A DNA stretch of 64,000 nucleotides from Bacillota bacterium (GCA_021846505.1 JAJZWV010000003.1:53866-117865), one strand, 5' to 3'; shown: positions 10,483-19,950, counted from the first letter of the stretch. Numbers and translations: made by a program. The notes: generated by a model from the sequence alone, not told the origin.

Positions 10483-11038
10483 CGCCCGCCACCGGCCCTT
10501 CCACATACCCCTCGTCCTTGAGCCGCCGGGCCAGGGCAGCGGCGACGTCGGCCGCCGGCGGTCCGGCGTCGACCCACCACTGGGCCGCCGCTTGATACGC
10601 TGCCCTTCGACCCTCCAGCAGCCGGGCCGCCTGGGCCGCGCCGGCGGCCAGCAGTGGCCGCGCACTGCCGGCGGTGCGGCGCTGCATCTCGGCCCAGTCC
10701 ACCGCGAGCCACACCACCAAGCACCGCGACTGCGCCAGGGCGGCCCGCGCCTCCGCGGTGCAGGGCGTGCCGCCGCCGAGCGCCCACACCCCAGGTCGCT
10801 CCCGGAGCAAGCGGCGCAGCGCCGCCACTTCGGCCGCGCGAAACACGCCTTCACCCTGCCGAAACAGCTCGGCAATGGGCTGCTGCTGCTCTGCTTCGAC
10901 ACGCTGATCCAAATCCTCGAACCGGGCGTGCAGCTGTTCGGCCAACAGCCGTCCCACGGATGACTTGCCCGCCCCCATAAAGCCAATCAGCGCGACGGGT
11001 TTTAGAAGCTTCGGACCCTTTCGAACCACAGCTGCCAT
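10472..11038 (-). CDS. aroK: Shikimate kinase
   Basis: Phosphorylates shikimate at O3. The 188-residue protein carries the Walker A loop 'GFMGAGKSSVG' (about residues 19-29), the 'FEDLDQRVE' substrate-binding block, 'ALGGGTPC' and the lid Arg region 'RTAGSARPLL'. The ATG at 11038 follows GGAGGAG at 11-base spacing and lies inside the end of aroC, a 37-base overlap, so the N-terminus is about ten residues longer than usual. The overlap implies coupled translation with aroC. Confidence 0.95.
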   Translation of the reverse strand: MAAVVRKGPKLLKPVALIGFMGAGKSSVGRLLAEQLHARFEDLDQRVEAEQQQPIAELFRQGEGVFRAAEVAALRRLLRERPGVWALGGGTPCTAEARAALAQSRCLVVWLAVDWAEMQRRTAGSARPLLAAGAAQAARLLEGRRAAYQAAAQWWVDAGPPAADVAAALARRLKDEGYVEGPVAGDVE

Positions 11039-12159
11039 CGCTCGAGAATCTCCTCCAGTGAATCGCCGCCAAACTTGTCCAGCACCGCCGCGGCCACGAC
11101 ATGCAGCGCCATCGCTTCCCCCACCACCACTGCTGACGGCACCGCCGTCACATCCGACCGCTCCACCTGCGCCTGGTACGGCTCTTTGGTGGCAATGTCG
11201 ACGCTCTCCAGCGGCTTCATCAGCGTCGACAGCGGCTTCATGCCGACGCGGATCACCAGCGGGGCCCCGGTGGTGATGCCGCCCTCAATGCCGCCTGCGC
11301 GGTTGGTGTCGCGGTAAAAGCCTTGGGCCGCCGACCAGCGAATCGGGTCGTGCACCGCAGAGCCGGTGGATTCCGTCTGCCGAAAGCCGGTGCCCATCTC
11401 CACGCCTTTCATGGCGGGAATGGACAGCATCGCCAGCGCCAGCTGGGACTCCAGCCGGCGGTGCCACTGCACGTAGCTCCCCAGGCCCGGCGGCAGCCCA
11501 AACACCCGAATTTCAAATTGGCCGCCGAGCGTGTCGCCGGCGGCTTTGGCGGCGTCAATGGCCGCGGTCATGGCGGACTCGGCCTCGCGGTCAATGACCC
11601 GCACCGGCGACGCGTCCACCCGCTCAAAGTCGGCCGCCGCGTAGTCGCGCTCCGGCACGGTGTGGCTCCCGATGCGCACCACGTGGCCCGCCACCGTGAC
11701 CGCCAGCGGCGCTAAGAAGGCCCGCGCCACCGCCGCCGTCGCCACCCGCATCGTCGTCTCGCGCGCCGACGCCCGCTCTAGAACATTGCGCAAGTCGCGG
11801 TGGCCGTACTTTAAGCCGCCCACGAGATCGGCGTGCCCGGGCCGCGGGCGGGTGATCATGCGGTCGGGCTGCCCCGGGTCAGGCGACATGCTTTCGCGCC
11901 AATTCTCGTAGTCGCGGTTGCGCACCAGGAGGGCCACCGGACTGCCCAGCGTCCGCCCGTGCCGCACCCCGCCCAAAATTTCCACCCGGTCCTGCTCAAT
12001 CTTCATGCGGTTGCCGCGCCCGTAGCCCTGCTGCCGCCGTGCCAGGTCGCGGTCCACGTCCTCCCGCGTCAGGGGGATCCCCGCGGGCACCCCTTCCACC
12101 ACGCCGACCAAGGCCGGGCCATGAGACTCCCCGGCCGTCACCCACCGCCACTCGCCCAT
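11002..12159 (-). CDS. aroC: Chorismate synthase
   Basis: Last common step of aromatic biosynthesis: EPSP to chorismate, with reduced FMN as cofactor. At 385 residues it is full length and shows 'TAGESHGPALVGVVEGVPAG', 'RRQQGYGRGNRMKIEQD', 'RPGHADLVGGLKYGHRDLRN' and 'RASARETTMRVA', the family signature. It is the first gene of a ten-gene, same-strand run with overlaps or short gaps down to efp. The region upstream (12160-12313) contains a strong stem-loop that probably terminates the preceding gene. Confidence 0.97.
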   Translation of the reverse strand: MGEWRWVTAGESHGPALVGVVEGVPAGIPLTREDVDRDLARRQQGYGRGNRMKIEQDRVEILGGVRHGRTLGSPVALLVRNRDYENWRESMSPDPGQPDRMITRPRPGHADLVGGLKYGHRDLRNVLERASARETTMRVATAAVARAFLAPLAVTVAGHVVRIGSHTVPERDYAAADFERVDASPVRVIDREAESAMTAAIDAAKAAGDTLGGQFEIRVFGLPPGLGSYVQWHRRLESQLALAMLSIPAMKGVEMGTGFRQTESTGSAVHDPIRWSAAQGFYRDTNRAGGIEGGITTGAPLVIRVGMKPLSTLMKPLESVDIATKEPYQAQVERSDVTAVPSAVVVGEAMALHVVAAAVLDKFGGDSLEEILERWQLWFERVRSF

Positions 12160-12263
12160 TCGCCTCGCTCCTCCTGAATCTGAGTCCGCCCACCGGCCGC
12201 CAGTCGGTCGGGCGTGGCCGTGCCTTCCACGTTAGCTGTCCCCGGGCCGCCTGGCCAGAAGCC

Positions 12264-12312
12264 GCGCCTCCCTTCACCCAGCCTAGGCTGCCTGGGTGAA
12301 GGGAGGAGGCGC
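12264..12312 (-). terminator. Long stem-loop between SnoaL-like gene and aroC
   Basis: Arms GCGCCTCCCTTCACCCAG (12264-12281) and a matching right arm at 12292-12312 pair along their full length with a 3-base bulge; the loop region also contains the palindrome CAGCCTAGGCTG. It begins two bases after the stop of the SnoaL-like gene on the minus strand, so a terminator for that gene is likely, although there is no T-run. An attenuator in the aroC leader is an alternative. Confidence 0.6.
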
Positions 12313-12313
12313 C

Positions 12314-12736
12314 TCAGCTTGTCGCGGGTGGGTTGAGGGCGGCGGCCAGCGCCGCCCGGTCAAACACCACCCAGCGCTCGGCGATGCGGCCCTGTGCGAC
12401 CCGCACCCACTCAAACAGCTCGATCGCGACTTCGCGGCCCGTCGGCGGCACGCCCTGAAACGGCCCCCGATGGGTGCCCACCACCCGCTGGCGGCAGGCC
12501 ACCCGATCCCCTTCCTGAATGACGTCGAGAAATTCCGCCCGCTGATCAGGGAAGGCGGCCAGCACGCGCGCGCGAAAGGCCGACAGCGACGCGATGTTCC
12601 CCGGGGGCAGCACCGCCTCGAGATCGTGGGCCACAAAGTCGGGCGCGAGCAATTCCTCCAGCCGCTGGCGCCGCTCCCGGTCGTCGGCGATGGCCAGCGC
12701 GCTCACGTAAGTCCGGTACAGCGATTTCTCATCCAA
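12314..12736 (-). CDS. SnoaL-like ester cyclase family protein
   Basis: A 140-residue alpha+beta-barrel protein of the SnoaL/ester cyclase type: 'LLAPDFVAHD', 'SLSAFRARVLAAFPDQRAEFLDVIQEGDRV', 'HRGPFQGVPPTGREVAIELFEWVRVAQGRIAERWVVFD' is the usual order of family blocks. Members are small hydrolase/isomerase-like or ligand-binding proteins whose substrates are rarely known. The 322-aa track ORF has a spurious N-terminus antisense to the M55 gene. The most likely start is TTG at 12736, 11 bases after AGGAGG. It is divergent from the peptidase at 12984. Confidence 0.8.
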   Translation of the reverse strand: MDEKSLYRTYVSALAIADDRERRQRLEELLAPDFVAHDLEAVLPPGNIASLSAFRARVLAAFPDQRAEFLDVIQEGDRVACRQRVVGTHRGPFQGVPPTGREVAIELFEWVRVAQGRIAERWVVFDRAALAAALNPPATS

Positions 12737-12983
12737 TGCTCTATCACCCTCCTGACATAGCCGTCGGTCCGAGAAGTCATTCGGCGCCAGGATGCCGGAG
12801 TCCTGCCGCTCACATCCCTCAAGCGCCCGTCCTCGCACCGGCGACACCGCCCGGGTGCGCCCATCTGCGGCCCACAATGCAGTAGCATGCTGGTGGGCCG
12901 CCAAGAAGCTCGGCCCGCGGCGGAAGCGGGCGCGGGAGGACCGGAGGATCCGTGAGAGCCGCGATTGACAGGAGGATGCCTCG

Positions 12984-13805
12984 GTGAAGGTTTTGATTTC
13001 CGTGGACATGGAGGGCATTGCCGGCGTCAGCGGGCGCGACGAGGTGGCGCGCGGCACGTCTGAATATGAGCGCTTCCGCCGCCTGATGACGGAGGAGGCC
13101 AATGCCGCGGTCGCGGGCGCCGCGCTGGCCGGCGCCGACGAGATTTGTGTGAATGACTCCCACGGCGGCATGCGCAATCTTCTGTATGAGCACCTGGACG
13201 CGCGCGCCGAGCTGATTTCCGGGTTCAACAAGCCGCTCTGCATGATGGAAGGCGTCGAGGGCGCCGACGCCGTCGTATGCATCGGCTACCATGCCTGGGC
13301 GGGCACGGCCCGAGCGGCCTTGGACCACACCATCTCCGGCGCGCAGGTCCACAACTGGTGGCTGAATGGCACGCGGGTCGGCGAAATCCAAATCAACGCC
13401 GCGCTGGCCGGCCACTTCGGCGCACCCATCGTGCTGGCCAGCGGCGATGACAAGCTGGCGCAGCAGGTGCAGGCGACGCTGCCGGGGACGGCTACGGTCG
13501 TGGTGAAGCATGCGCTGGACCAGCTGACCGTGCGAAGTCGCCCGCTCACGGCCGTGCGGCGGGACATTCAGGAGAGCGTGCAGGCCGCGGTCCAGAATCG
13601 AAAAGCCGTCCAGCCGGTGCGGCTCGAGGGTCCGGTGACGTTCCAAATCGAAATGGTCCGTGCTAATCACGCCGAGGTCGCGTGCTGGTTTCCCACCGTC
13701 CAGCGCATTGACCCCCGCACGATTGCCGTGACGGCGGACGACGTGGCCACCGCGTGGCGCATGGCCATGGGGGCGCTGCTGCTGGGCTCTACCGCCGACC
13801 GGTGA
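12984..13805 (+). CDS. M55 family D-aminopeptidase (DppA-like)
   Basis: A 273-residue zinc peptidase of family M55, whose best known member releases D-Ala from D-amino acid dipeptides. Metal-binding blocks are present: 'ISVDMEGIAGVSG' (Asp, Glu), 'NDSHGGMRN' (His), 'GYHAWAGT' (His) and 'KHAL' followed by the C-terminal Glu region. Start is GTG at 12984 with AGGAGG at 12970-12975. It stands alone, not in the dpp transport operon seen in Bacillus, so a role in cell-wall D-peptide scavenging is only inferred. Confidence 0.9.
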   Translation: MKVLISVDMEGIAGVSGRDEVARGTSEYERFRRLMTEEANAAVAGAALAGADEICVNDSHGGMRNLLYEHLDARAELISGFNKPLCMMEGVEGADAVVCIGYHAWAGTARAALDHTISGAQVHNWWLNGTRVGEIQINAALAGHFGAPIVLASGDDKLAQQVQATLPGTATVVVKHALDQLTVRSRPLTAVRRDIQESVQAAVQNRKAVQPVRLEGPVTFQIEMVRANHAEVACWFPTVQRIDPRTIAVTADDVATAWRMAMGALLLGSTADR

Positions 13806-14220
13806 GGCAGAGCCCGCAGCGGACCGATGCTTGACACCGCCTCCGCGAGCCCAAGGCTCGCCCGAACCGCCCAGCGGCCTCCGGGGCATCACGCCGAGAG
13901 GCGGCGTCGCAGCGGCCTCGTCCAGCGGTGCCACGGCGGATCCCGCTTGACCCTCGGCGAGCCGGGCCCCTCCTCGCCTCGGCAGGCGCCTCCGGGGCGC
14001 CCGCGACAGCCGTGGGGTGGCCAGTGCGGCGGCCACAGCACAAAGTGAGCTGGCCGCCTCGTGAGGCGGAGCACCACTGGCGGCGCGCCGATGGGCTTTA
14101 CGACCCGACCCCGCATCACGAGAGATGCGGCGGCACAAGCGCTCGAGGCACCCACTGTTTGCGCCCCTTGGATATAGAAGATGCCCGGGGCCGGCCTCCC
14201 TCGCGGAACAGGTAGCTCCG
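13806..14220. other. Intergenic region without recognisable gene
   Basis: About 415 bases between two convergent genes. Open frames exist on both strands because of the high GC content, but none shows a recognisable family, a ribosome binding site with a good start, or protein-like composition. No tRNA-like or repeat structure was seen. Confidence 0.5.
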
Positions 14221-14931
14221 TCAAGGCAAGTCGATGCCTTGGGTGGGAGGTGAGGTAGCCAGGGCCTGGAAGGCCGACGGGTGTGCGGCTACCGCGGTTA
14301 CGGATGCTCGATACCAGCGCTGAGTGTTTAAGTTCAACGTGAGGTTGTTTGCGAAATACAGCAAGTGCCCCGCATCGGTGCCGAAGAAGGCTAACGGCCT
14401 CCCCGAAACCGGCGGCGGCACAACGGTAAAGGCAACCAAGGCGTGAGCCGTATCGGGGCTGAGACATCCCGCTAGGTTGGTGCCCAGGCACTTTTCCACC
14501 GCGACCAAGGGCCCTCCAGGGGTCATGGGTGGCGGGGTAGCCAGGCTGGTCTGATTTTGGCCATTCCCCAGCACGACCCACCAGTCGTGGTATCGAAAAA
14601 TGGTCACCATACCGTACTCGGCTGCGAGAGGGCTCTGCACCGATGCCGTGAAGAAGCCCGGCCCGGGCTTGATGAGGCTAGACGAGGAACGGCTCGCGGC
14701 GGTGGGCGGTATGACCGGAGTCGGTGTGCTCTGCGACCGAATGGCCGGACGACCGGTAAGGCTGCCACACTTCTGAGATGACACATTCGGGGGACAGGCG
14801 AAGCGTCCCTGCCATGTCGTTGTTGCGCCGACCTGAAGATGCGGACCTGCCACCCAGTACGCTCCCGCCAGTACAAGGACCCCCCCCGCCGCAAGGAGCC
14901 ATTGATAGCTCCGGCGCACCCGGTCGCGCAT
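14221..14931 (-). CDS. Membrane-anchored protein of unknown function
   Basis: A 236-residue protein starting at ATG 14931 behind AAGGAGG. Residues about 9-28 ('SYQWLLAAGGVLVLAGAYWV') form one membrane segment after a basic N-terminus, so the rest is probably outside the membrane. The extracytoplasmic part has four Cys ('CPPNVSSQKCG' and 'CLGTNLAGC'), which could form disulfides, and a Ser/Thr/Pro-rich stretch near residue 70. I do not recognise a family. The track ORF extends 76 codons upstream without support. It has its own promoter (14948-14976). Confidence 0.75.
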   Translation of the reverse strand: MRDRVRRSYQWLLAAGGVLVLAGAYWVAGPHLQVGATTTWQGRFACPPNVSSQKCGSLTGRPAIRSQSTPTPVIPPTAASRSSSSLIKPGPGFFTASVQSPLAAEYGMVTIFRYHDWWVVLGNGQNQTSLATPPPMTPGGPLVAVEKCLGTNLAGCLSPDTAHALVAFTVVPPPVSGRPLAFFGTDAGHLLYFANNLTLNLNTQRWYRASVTAVAAHPSAFQALATSPPTQGIDLP

Positions 14932-14947
14932 GATTGCGCCTCCTTGT

Positions 14948-14976
14948 ATATCAATCGTGAGAGACGTGTCTCTCAA
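14948..14976 (-). promoter_or_regulatory. Promoter with palindrome between -35 and -10
   Basis: On the minus strand TTGAGA (14971-14976) and TGATAT (14948-14953) are separated by 17 bases. The spacer holds most of the palindrome TGAGAGAC-GT-GTCTCTCA (14958-14975), a likely operator. Transcription would begin close to the AAGGAGG of the membrane-anchored gene, leaving a very short leader. Confidence 0.5.
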
Positions 14977-15325
14977 CCGTCGACCAGGACCGAAAACCTG
15001 CGAACCGGGAAGCGCAAAGCAGGCCGGGGTCGAGGACGGGATCCAGGAGATCGGAGGAGCGGCGCCGAATCGGATGGTGACGTCCGATCGAGGGACAGGC
15101 TGCAGCCTCCTTGCGCCCGAGCGCTCGCAGCGATTGCCGCCTCGCCCCGGTCCGCCCATTGCTGACCCCCACGGTGCGCCCGGCGCTGCGGGCTGCGGGA
15201 GCAGCAGCCCGCAGCACGCCCCGCGGCGTCGCCCAAGCCCTAATCGGACAGCAAGGCGGCGAGTAGCCAGCCGGGCGGCGAGGCTCCCCGAACGATGACG
15301 GTCCCCAGGACAGCAGGTGATTCAG

Positions 15326-16578
15326 ATGGAAACCATCGTGGTGGGCCTCGATGTAAGTCGCGCCCGCGTCCAGGTGGCCGTGACCGATACGGCCGGTCAG
15401 GCCCGCTAGGGGCACGGCCGCTTCCCCAATACGGCGCCCGGGTCGGCGAGTCTGGTCGCGGCGTTGACGACCTGGATCCCGGCGGGCCGGACGGGCGTGC
15501 GCCTCGGGTTGGAAGCCACGGGCGTCTACGCCTGGCCTCTGGCCCTGTTCCTGAGCCAGGCGACCGCCCTGACCCCCTACGCGGCGACGGTCTACCGGCT
15601 CCAGCCCCGCGCCGTCCATCGCCACCTCGCGGCCTTTGCCAGCCGCCGCCAGACGGACCCCGAAGACGCGTGGCACATCGCCGCCGTGCTGGGCCAGCCC
15701 GCCTGGCTGCCCCACCCGTTCCAGATCACGGAGCGGACGGTGGCCCTGCAGCGGCTGACCCGGCATCGGCGCCACTGGGTGCAGACCCTGGCGCAGCTGA
15801 AAAACCACGGGGCGAGCTACCTGTTCTGGCAAGCCAGCGGCCTGGTCACGGCGCCCCCCGGGAGTGACCCGTGGGGGGCGAGGGCCACGGCCCTCCTCAC
15901 GCGCTGTGCCACGAGTGAGGAGATCGCGGCAGCGGCGCTGGCCGACTTGGCACAGTGCCTCGGCGCCGGGGCCCGCGGCCACCTGGCCGGCCCCGCCGCC
16001 GTGGCCCACGCGATCCAGCGGGCCGCGCGCGACTCGTATCGCTTGCCCCCCGTGTTGAAGGATCCCGCGCACCAGATCCTGAGGCTGGACGGTGCAGGAC
16101 ATCCGGTCCCGGACGGGCCAGATCCGCACCGTGGACCAGCGCATCGCCCGCGAGCCCGCCGTCACTACCACGCGCTTGCGGACGGTGCCCGACCTCGGCC
16201 CCGTGTTCGCCGCCGGCCTCCTCGCGGAACTCGGCAACAGCGGCGCCTTCCCCTCGGATGACCCGCGGGCCCCGTTCGCCGGCCTCACGCGGCCCGCGGC
16301 CCCGTCCGGGCCACGGACCCGCGAGGATCGCCCGCTCGCCCGGACCGGCAACGCCTAGCTGTGCTACCACCTGGTGGAAGCCGCCAACAGTGCGGCACCA
16401 TGACCCGCGCTCCGCGGCCTACTATGCCAAGAAGGCCGCCGAGAGCACCCCGTTCGCCCACCGGCCGACGCTGGTCCTGACGGCGCGGAAGTTGACCCGC
16501 TTGGTCTTCGCTCTGCTGCGCGATGATCGGGCGTACCACCCGGAGCACCAATCGGCGCTCCCCCATCGGTCTGCCTAA
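15326..16578 (+). pseudogene. IS110-family transposase relic
   Basis: Starts 'METIVVGLDVSRARVQVAV', the first Asp of the DEDD catalytic domain, then TAG at 15407. The same frame continues with 'LGLEATGVYAWPLALFL' and 'RQTDPEDAWHIAAVLGQ', the further acidic residues, and an alpha-helical middle region. A frameshift near 16083 leads to the C-terminal 'LRTVPDLGPVFAAGLLAELG' block of the IS116/IS110/IS902 domain, a second TAG at 16357, and another frameshift near 16390 into 'AAYYAKKAAESTPFAHRPTL' to TAA at 16578. At least two stops and two shifts make it inactive. About 390 bases upstream (14932-15325) hold no other gene. Confidence 0.85.
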
Positions 16579-16606
16579 CGGCCGCCCGGGGCCCCCCTTG
16601 GCGGGA

Positions 16607-16636
16607 CCCCGGATCCTGTGAACCGCAGGATCGGGG
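16607..16636 (+). terminator. Stem-loop downstream of IS110 relic
   Basis: CCCCGGATCCTG and CAGGATCGGGG pair with one bulged base around a 7-base loop. It begins 29 bases after the transposase stop and may be a terminator or part of the element's right end. No T-run follows. Confidence 0.4.
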
Positions 16637-17033
16637 AGGGGTAGGCGACCGTGCCCTTCTTCGCCAGACCGAGCCCAACATCCTCTTGACATCTACACCC
16701 CACGCTTCTGATCGCCAGCCAGTCAAGAAACGGCTGCCCTGGAGCAATGCGCAACAATGCACCACCGCCCGTTCCCAAAACCTCAGTCAAGTATAGGATG
16801 GCGCCTCTGCCCAACGACGTCACGTCCCGGGCGCTCTCCCAGTGGCGCCGTTGGCCAACAGGCGGGTCGCACCACCAGTGCCGGTTCCATGAGTCCTATC
16901 GTCGGCGGCATGGCAGGATCGCTCCGCTGCGGGGCTCGCCGACTCCAGTATCACGCGACATTCCCAGCACCTGCAGGCCTCTGCACCGCACGAATCGGAT
17001 GCGCGTGGTTGAGGCCGTCTTAGGTATCTTCAC
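16637..17033. other. Non-coding stretch between IS110 relic and lutC
   Basis: About 400 bases in which I see no credible gene. Overlapping open frames on the minus strand (16575-16823) have no recognisable product. It lies downstream of lutC and may contain the right end of the IS110 element. Confidence 0.4.
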
Positions 17034-17684
17034 TCACCCGACCAGGACGACCCCGACGCGGGCTGGCCCGTGCACGCCAATCCACAGCTGGCCCTCAATG
17101 TCCGCCGTGGAGCTCGGGCCCGAGATGATTTTGACCATCCGCGGCATCCGGGAAGGTGGGGAAGCTGCTCCCGCGGATGGCGCGGGGGTCTCGGACTCCC
17201 CCCGCAGCAGCCCGAGCCCCTCGGCTACATTGGCCACCACCTGGCTCGCGCGCACCACCATCAAGTGGGCTGGGGGCAAGAGACTCGGCCAGAGACCTCC
17301 GCCCGGCCCGCGGTACAGCGCCACGGACCCGGTGTCCGCCACGGCCCAGGCGGATCCGGTCACGCCCAGGGCGGCGCGGGCGGCCAGCGCGCGGATGGCC
17401 CCCTCTTCCGCCGGGCGGCCGTTCAGATAAAGGCTGCCAGCCTGCCACTCGACCGCGGCCCGCTCCCACGCCGGCCCGGTCCAAGCCGGCGCCCAGGCCG
17501 ACGCCGCAAAGCCGTGGCCCGGCCACAGGAGGACACTGGGGGTCGTGCCGGCGCTCCGATCCACCAGCGCGTCCGACGCCGCCGCCAGCACCTGCGGCAG
17601 CGCGGACGGGCCCGCGGCCTCCCAGTAGTGCCCGCCGAGCCCCTCCCAGCGCGCACGAAATTCCTCCACTAAGGCGCGCTTCAT
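17034..17684 (-). CDS. lutC: Lactate utilization protein C (LUD domain)
   Basis: A 216-residue LUD-domain protein, the third subunit of the LutABC L-lactate oxidation complex. Family blocks include 'GVTGSAWAVADTGSVALYRGPGGG' and 'LLPPAHLMVVRASQVVANVAEGL' and the C-terminal 'MVKIISGPSSTADIEGQLWIGVHGP'. ATG at 17684 overlaps the lutB stop as ATGA; the track ORF is 8 codons too long. LutC is required for activity in Bacillus although its catalytic role is unclear. Confidence 0.95.
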   Translation of the reverse strand: MKRALVEEFRARWEGLGGHYWEAAGPSALPQVLAAASDALVDRSAGTTPSVLLWPGHGFAASAWAPAWTGPAWERAAVEWQAGSLYLNGRPAEEGAIRALAARAALGVTGSAWAVADTGSVALYRGPGGGLWPSLLPPAHLMVVRASQVVANVAEGLGLLRGESETPAPSAGAASPPSRMPRMVKIISGPSSTADIEGQLWIGVHGPARVGVVLVG

Positions 17685-19117
17685 GGTGCGCGCCGCCGTG
17701 CCCACCACTCATGGAAGGTCTCGGGCGCAATCGGCGGCATGTCGCGGGTGGCAAACCAGCCGCGCCACAGCCCAGGCGAGCGCACCAGCTTGCCGCCCCG
17801 CATCATGAGGGGCTGGCCCCGGCGCGCCCACGCCACAAATCGCTGATAGCGCCGCGGCGACGACCACATTCGCCCCCAGGCCCGGTAGGTGAGCCGGGTG
17901 GCGGCCGTCTCCATGCCCGCTTCGGCCGCTTCGCGCCTCAGGCTGATAAAATGGTCCGGCAATGCGATGTCCATGGGGCATGCCTCGACGCACGCATTGC
18001 ACAGGGTGCACAGCGACCGCGGCAGTTCGGGCAGAAAGGTCAAGCCCGCCAAGAGCGGCGTCGACACCGCGCCGATGGGGCCGGCGTAGGTGGACCCATA
18101 GGCGTGGCCGCCCACTTGCCGATACACCGGGCACACGTTGTAGCACGCGCCGCAGCGAATGCAGGTGAGCACATCGGCATACGGGCCCGCCTGCACCGCG
18201 CGGCGGCCATTGTCCACCAAAATGACGTGCAGCTCCTCGGGGCCCTCCAGCTCGCCGGGCTGGCGCGGCCCGCTGATGAGGGTCGTGTAGGCCGACAGCC
18301 GCTGGCCCACGCCAGAGAGCGCCGGCTGCTGAATCAGCGCCGCCAAGTCGTCCCAGGTGCCCACCACCTTGTCGAGACCCGCCACCACCACGTGCACCGG
18401 CGGCAGCGACACCACCATGTCGGCGTTGCCCTCATTGGTCACCAGCACCACCGTGCCGGTTTCCGCCACGAGAAAGTTGGCCCCAGTGATGCCGAGATCC
18501 GCCGCCAAAAAATCTTCGCGGAGCCGCGCGCGGGCAAACGCCGTGAGCGGCCCCACGTCACTGGAGGTGGGCCCCGTCACGCCCGCCGCGTCGGCCGTGT
18601 GCTGAAACACCTCCCACACCTCCTGGCGGTTGCGGTGCGCGGCGGGCGCCAAGAGGTGGCTCGGCCGCTCGCCCAGCAGCTGGATGATATATTCGCCCAG
18701 ATCCGTCTCCCGCACCGAAAGCCCCACCGCCCCGAGCCTCCGGTTCAAGTCCAGCTCCTCGGTCATCATGGACTTGGACTTGACCACCCGCCGCGCGCCG
18801 CGCCGCTGGGCGATGCGGGTGATGTGCTCCGCCACTTCAGCCGGACCGTCAGCCACCACCGCACTCACGCCGTTCGCCGCCAGGCGCGCGCACAGCTCCT
18901 GGACCATCCCGTCCATCTGGTGGATGGCGCGCCGCTTGGCGTCACGCGCCTCCGTGCGCATCGCCCGACCGGTCGCATAGTCCGCGTAGGCCCTCTGGCG
19001 GGCGCCGGCCAATCGGCGGGTCACGTTCTTCACGTTGGCGCGCAGCACGGGATTGGCCAGCGCGCGGTCCCGACGGACCGGCCAGGTGGCCGCATCACGC
19101 GTCAGCACGCCGCGCAT
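17681..19117 (-). CDS. lutB: Lactate utilization iron-sulfur protein B
   Basis: A 478-residue protein with an N-terminal LUD domain ('VKSKSMMTEELDLN', 'ITGANFLVAETGTVVLVTNEGN') and two [4Fe-4S] motifs, 'CIRCGACYNVCP' and 'CTLCNACVEACP', followed by the usual C-terminal Lut region. It carries electrons in the LutABC complex that oxidises L-lactate to pyruvate. The 740-aa track ORF runs far upstream through lutA in another frame; ATG at 19117, sharing one base with the lutA stop (TGATG), gives the normal length. Confidence 0.96.
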   Translation of the reverse strand: MRGVLTRDAATWPVRRDRALANPVLRANVKNVTRRLAGARQRAYADYATGRAMRTEARDAKRRAIHQMDGMVQELCARLAANGVSAVVADGPAEVAEHITRIAQRRGARRVVKSKSMMTEELDLNRRLGAVGLSVRETDLGEYIIQLLGERPSHLLAPAAHRNRQEVWEVFQHTADAAGVTGPTSSDVGPLTAFARARLREDFLAADLGITGANFLVAETGTVVLVTNEGNADMVVSLPPVHVVVAGLDKVVGTWDDLAALIQQPALSGVGQRLSAYTTLISGPRQPGELEGPEELHVILVDNGRRAVQAGPYADVLTCIRCGACYNVCPVYRQVGGHAYGSTYAGPIGAVSTPLLAGLTFLPELPRSLCTLCNACVEACPMDIALPDHFISLRREAAEAGMETAATRLTYRAWGRMWSSPRRYQRFVAWARRGQPLMMRGGKLVRSPGLWRGWFATRDMPPIAPETFHEWWARRRAP

Positions 19118-19950
19118 CACGGGACCTCCGGCACAAAGCGGCCGGCGCCGGCCACTCCGGCAGGGGTAGCCGCCCCGCGATCCGCCAAGTCCACCAGCTC
19201 CGCCAGATGCAGCACCGGCCAAGGGTTCTCGGTGCGGGACAGGCGGCCGCCCAAGTGCAGCAGACAACCCCAGTCGCACCCCGCCAGCGCACTGCCGCCC
19301 ACGGCCTGGAGCGCCGCCAGCTTTTCGTCCGCCAGCGCGGTGGAAATCTCGGGCTCGGCCATCGCATAGGTGCCGCCAAAGCCGCAGCACTGGTCCCGGT
19401 CGGCCGGATCGGCCGCCGCCACCCCCAGATCCGCCAGGACCCGCGGGCCATCGCCCTCGGCCCGGAGCACTCTTCTCATGTGGCACCCCGTATGCCACGC
19501 CACCTCCAGCAGCGGACCGCTTTTGGCTTCGGCGGGCGCCTCGCGCGAAAGCCACTGCGACAGCTCGACCAGGCGGGCCGCCACGCGCTGGTGCCGCGCC
19601 GCCCATTCGCCCGCCTCCGCCCCGAGCTGGCCCTGGGCCCACGCCAAAAGCTTCGGGTATTCCTCCAGCACCATCGCCACGCACGACCCTGACAGCCCCA
19701 CAATGGCGTCGGGAGCGGGGCGGGCGTCCAGCGCCTGCAGCAGGTTCTGGGCCATGGCCAGCGCCTCCGGCCAGTGGCCGGCATTGTAGGCAAACTGGCC
19801 GCAGCAGGTTTGCCCGGGCGGAAAGCCCACCTGGGTCCCGCGCCGCTCCAGCACCGCCACCGCAGCCACCGCCGTGCTTGGCTTGAACAGGTCGACCAGG
19901 CATGACACAAACAAGTCAACTGTCTGGCCCGGGGCTTCTCGCTCAGACAT
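19117..19950 (-). CDS. lutA: Lactate utilization protein A (CCG-domain)
   Basis: A 277-residue protein with two cysteine-rich CCG domains that bind an Fe-S cofactor: 'SCLVDLFKP...TCCGQFAYNAGH' in the N-terminal half and 'WHTGCHMRR...DQCCGFGGTYAM' in the second half. It is the LutA subunit of L-lactate dehydrogenase of the Lut type (related to GlpC and HdrB modules). It lies 3 bases after iclR and is followed without gap by lutB. Synthesis depends on Fe-S assembly, which the suf operon in this window can supply. Confidence 0.95.
   Translation of the reverse strand: MSEREAPGQTVDLFVSCLVDLFKPSTAVAAVAVLERRGTQVGFPPGQTCCGQFAYNAGHWPEALAMAQNLLQALDARPAPDAIVGLSGSCVAMVLEEYPKLLAWAQGQLGAEAGEWAARHQRVAARLVELSQWLSREAPAEAKSGPLLEVAWHTGCHMRRVLRAEGDGPRVLADLGVAAADPADRDQCCGFGGTYAMAEPEISTALADEKLAALQAVGGSALAGCDWGCLLHLGGRLSRTENPWPVLHLAELVDLADRGAATPAGVAGAGRFVPEVP

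Noticed and set aside
12819-14138. A 439-aa minus-strand ORF
   Set aside because: Antisense to the M55 peptidase; no start signal or family match.
13806-14220. A possible transposon fragment in the convergent gap
   Set aside because: No transposase motif, inverted repeat or target duplication could be recognised in any frame.
17156-19369. A 737-aa plus-strand ORF
   Set aside because: It is antisense to lutB and lutC, which have complete Fe-S motifs and coupled starts; the translation is Arg/His/Pro-rich shadow sequence.
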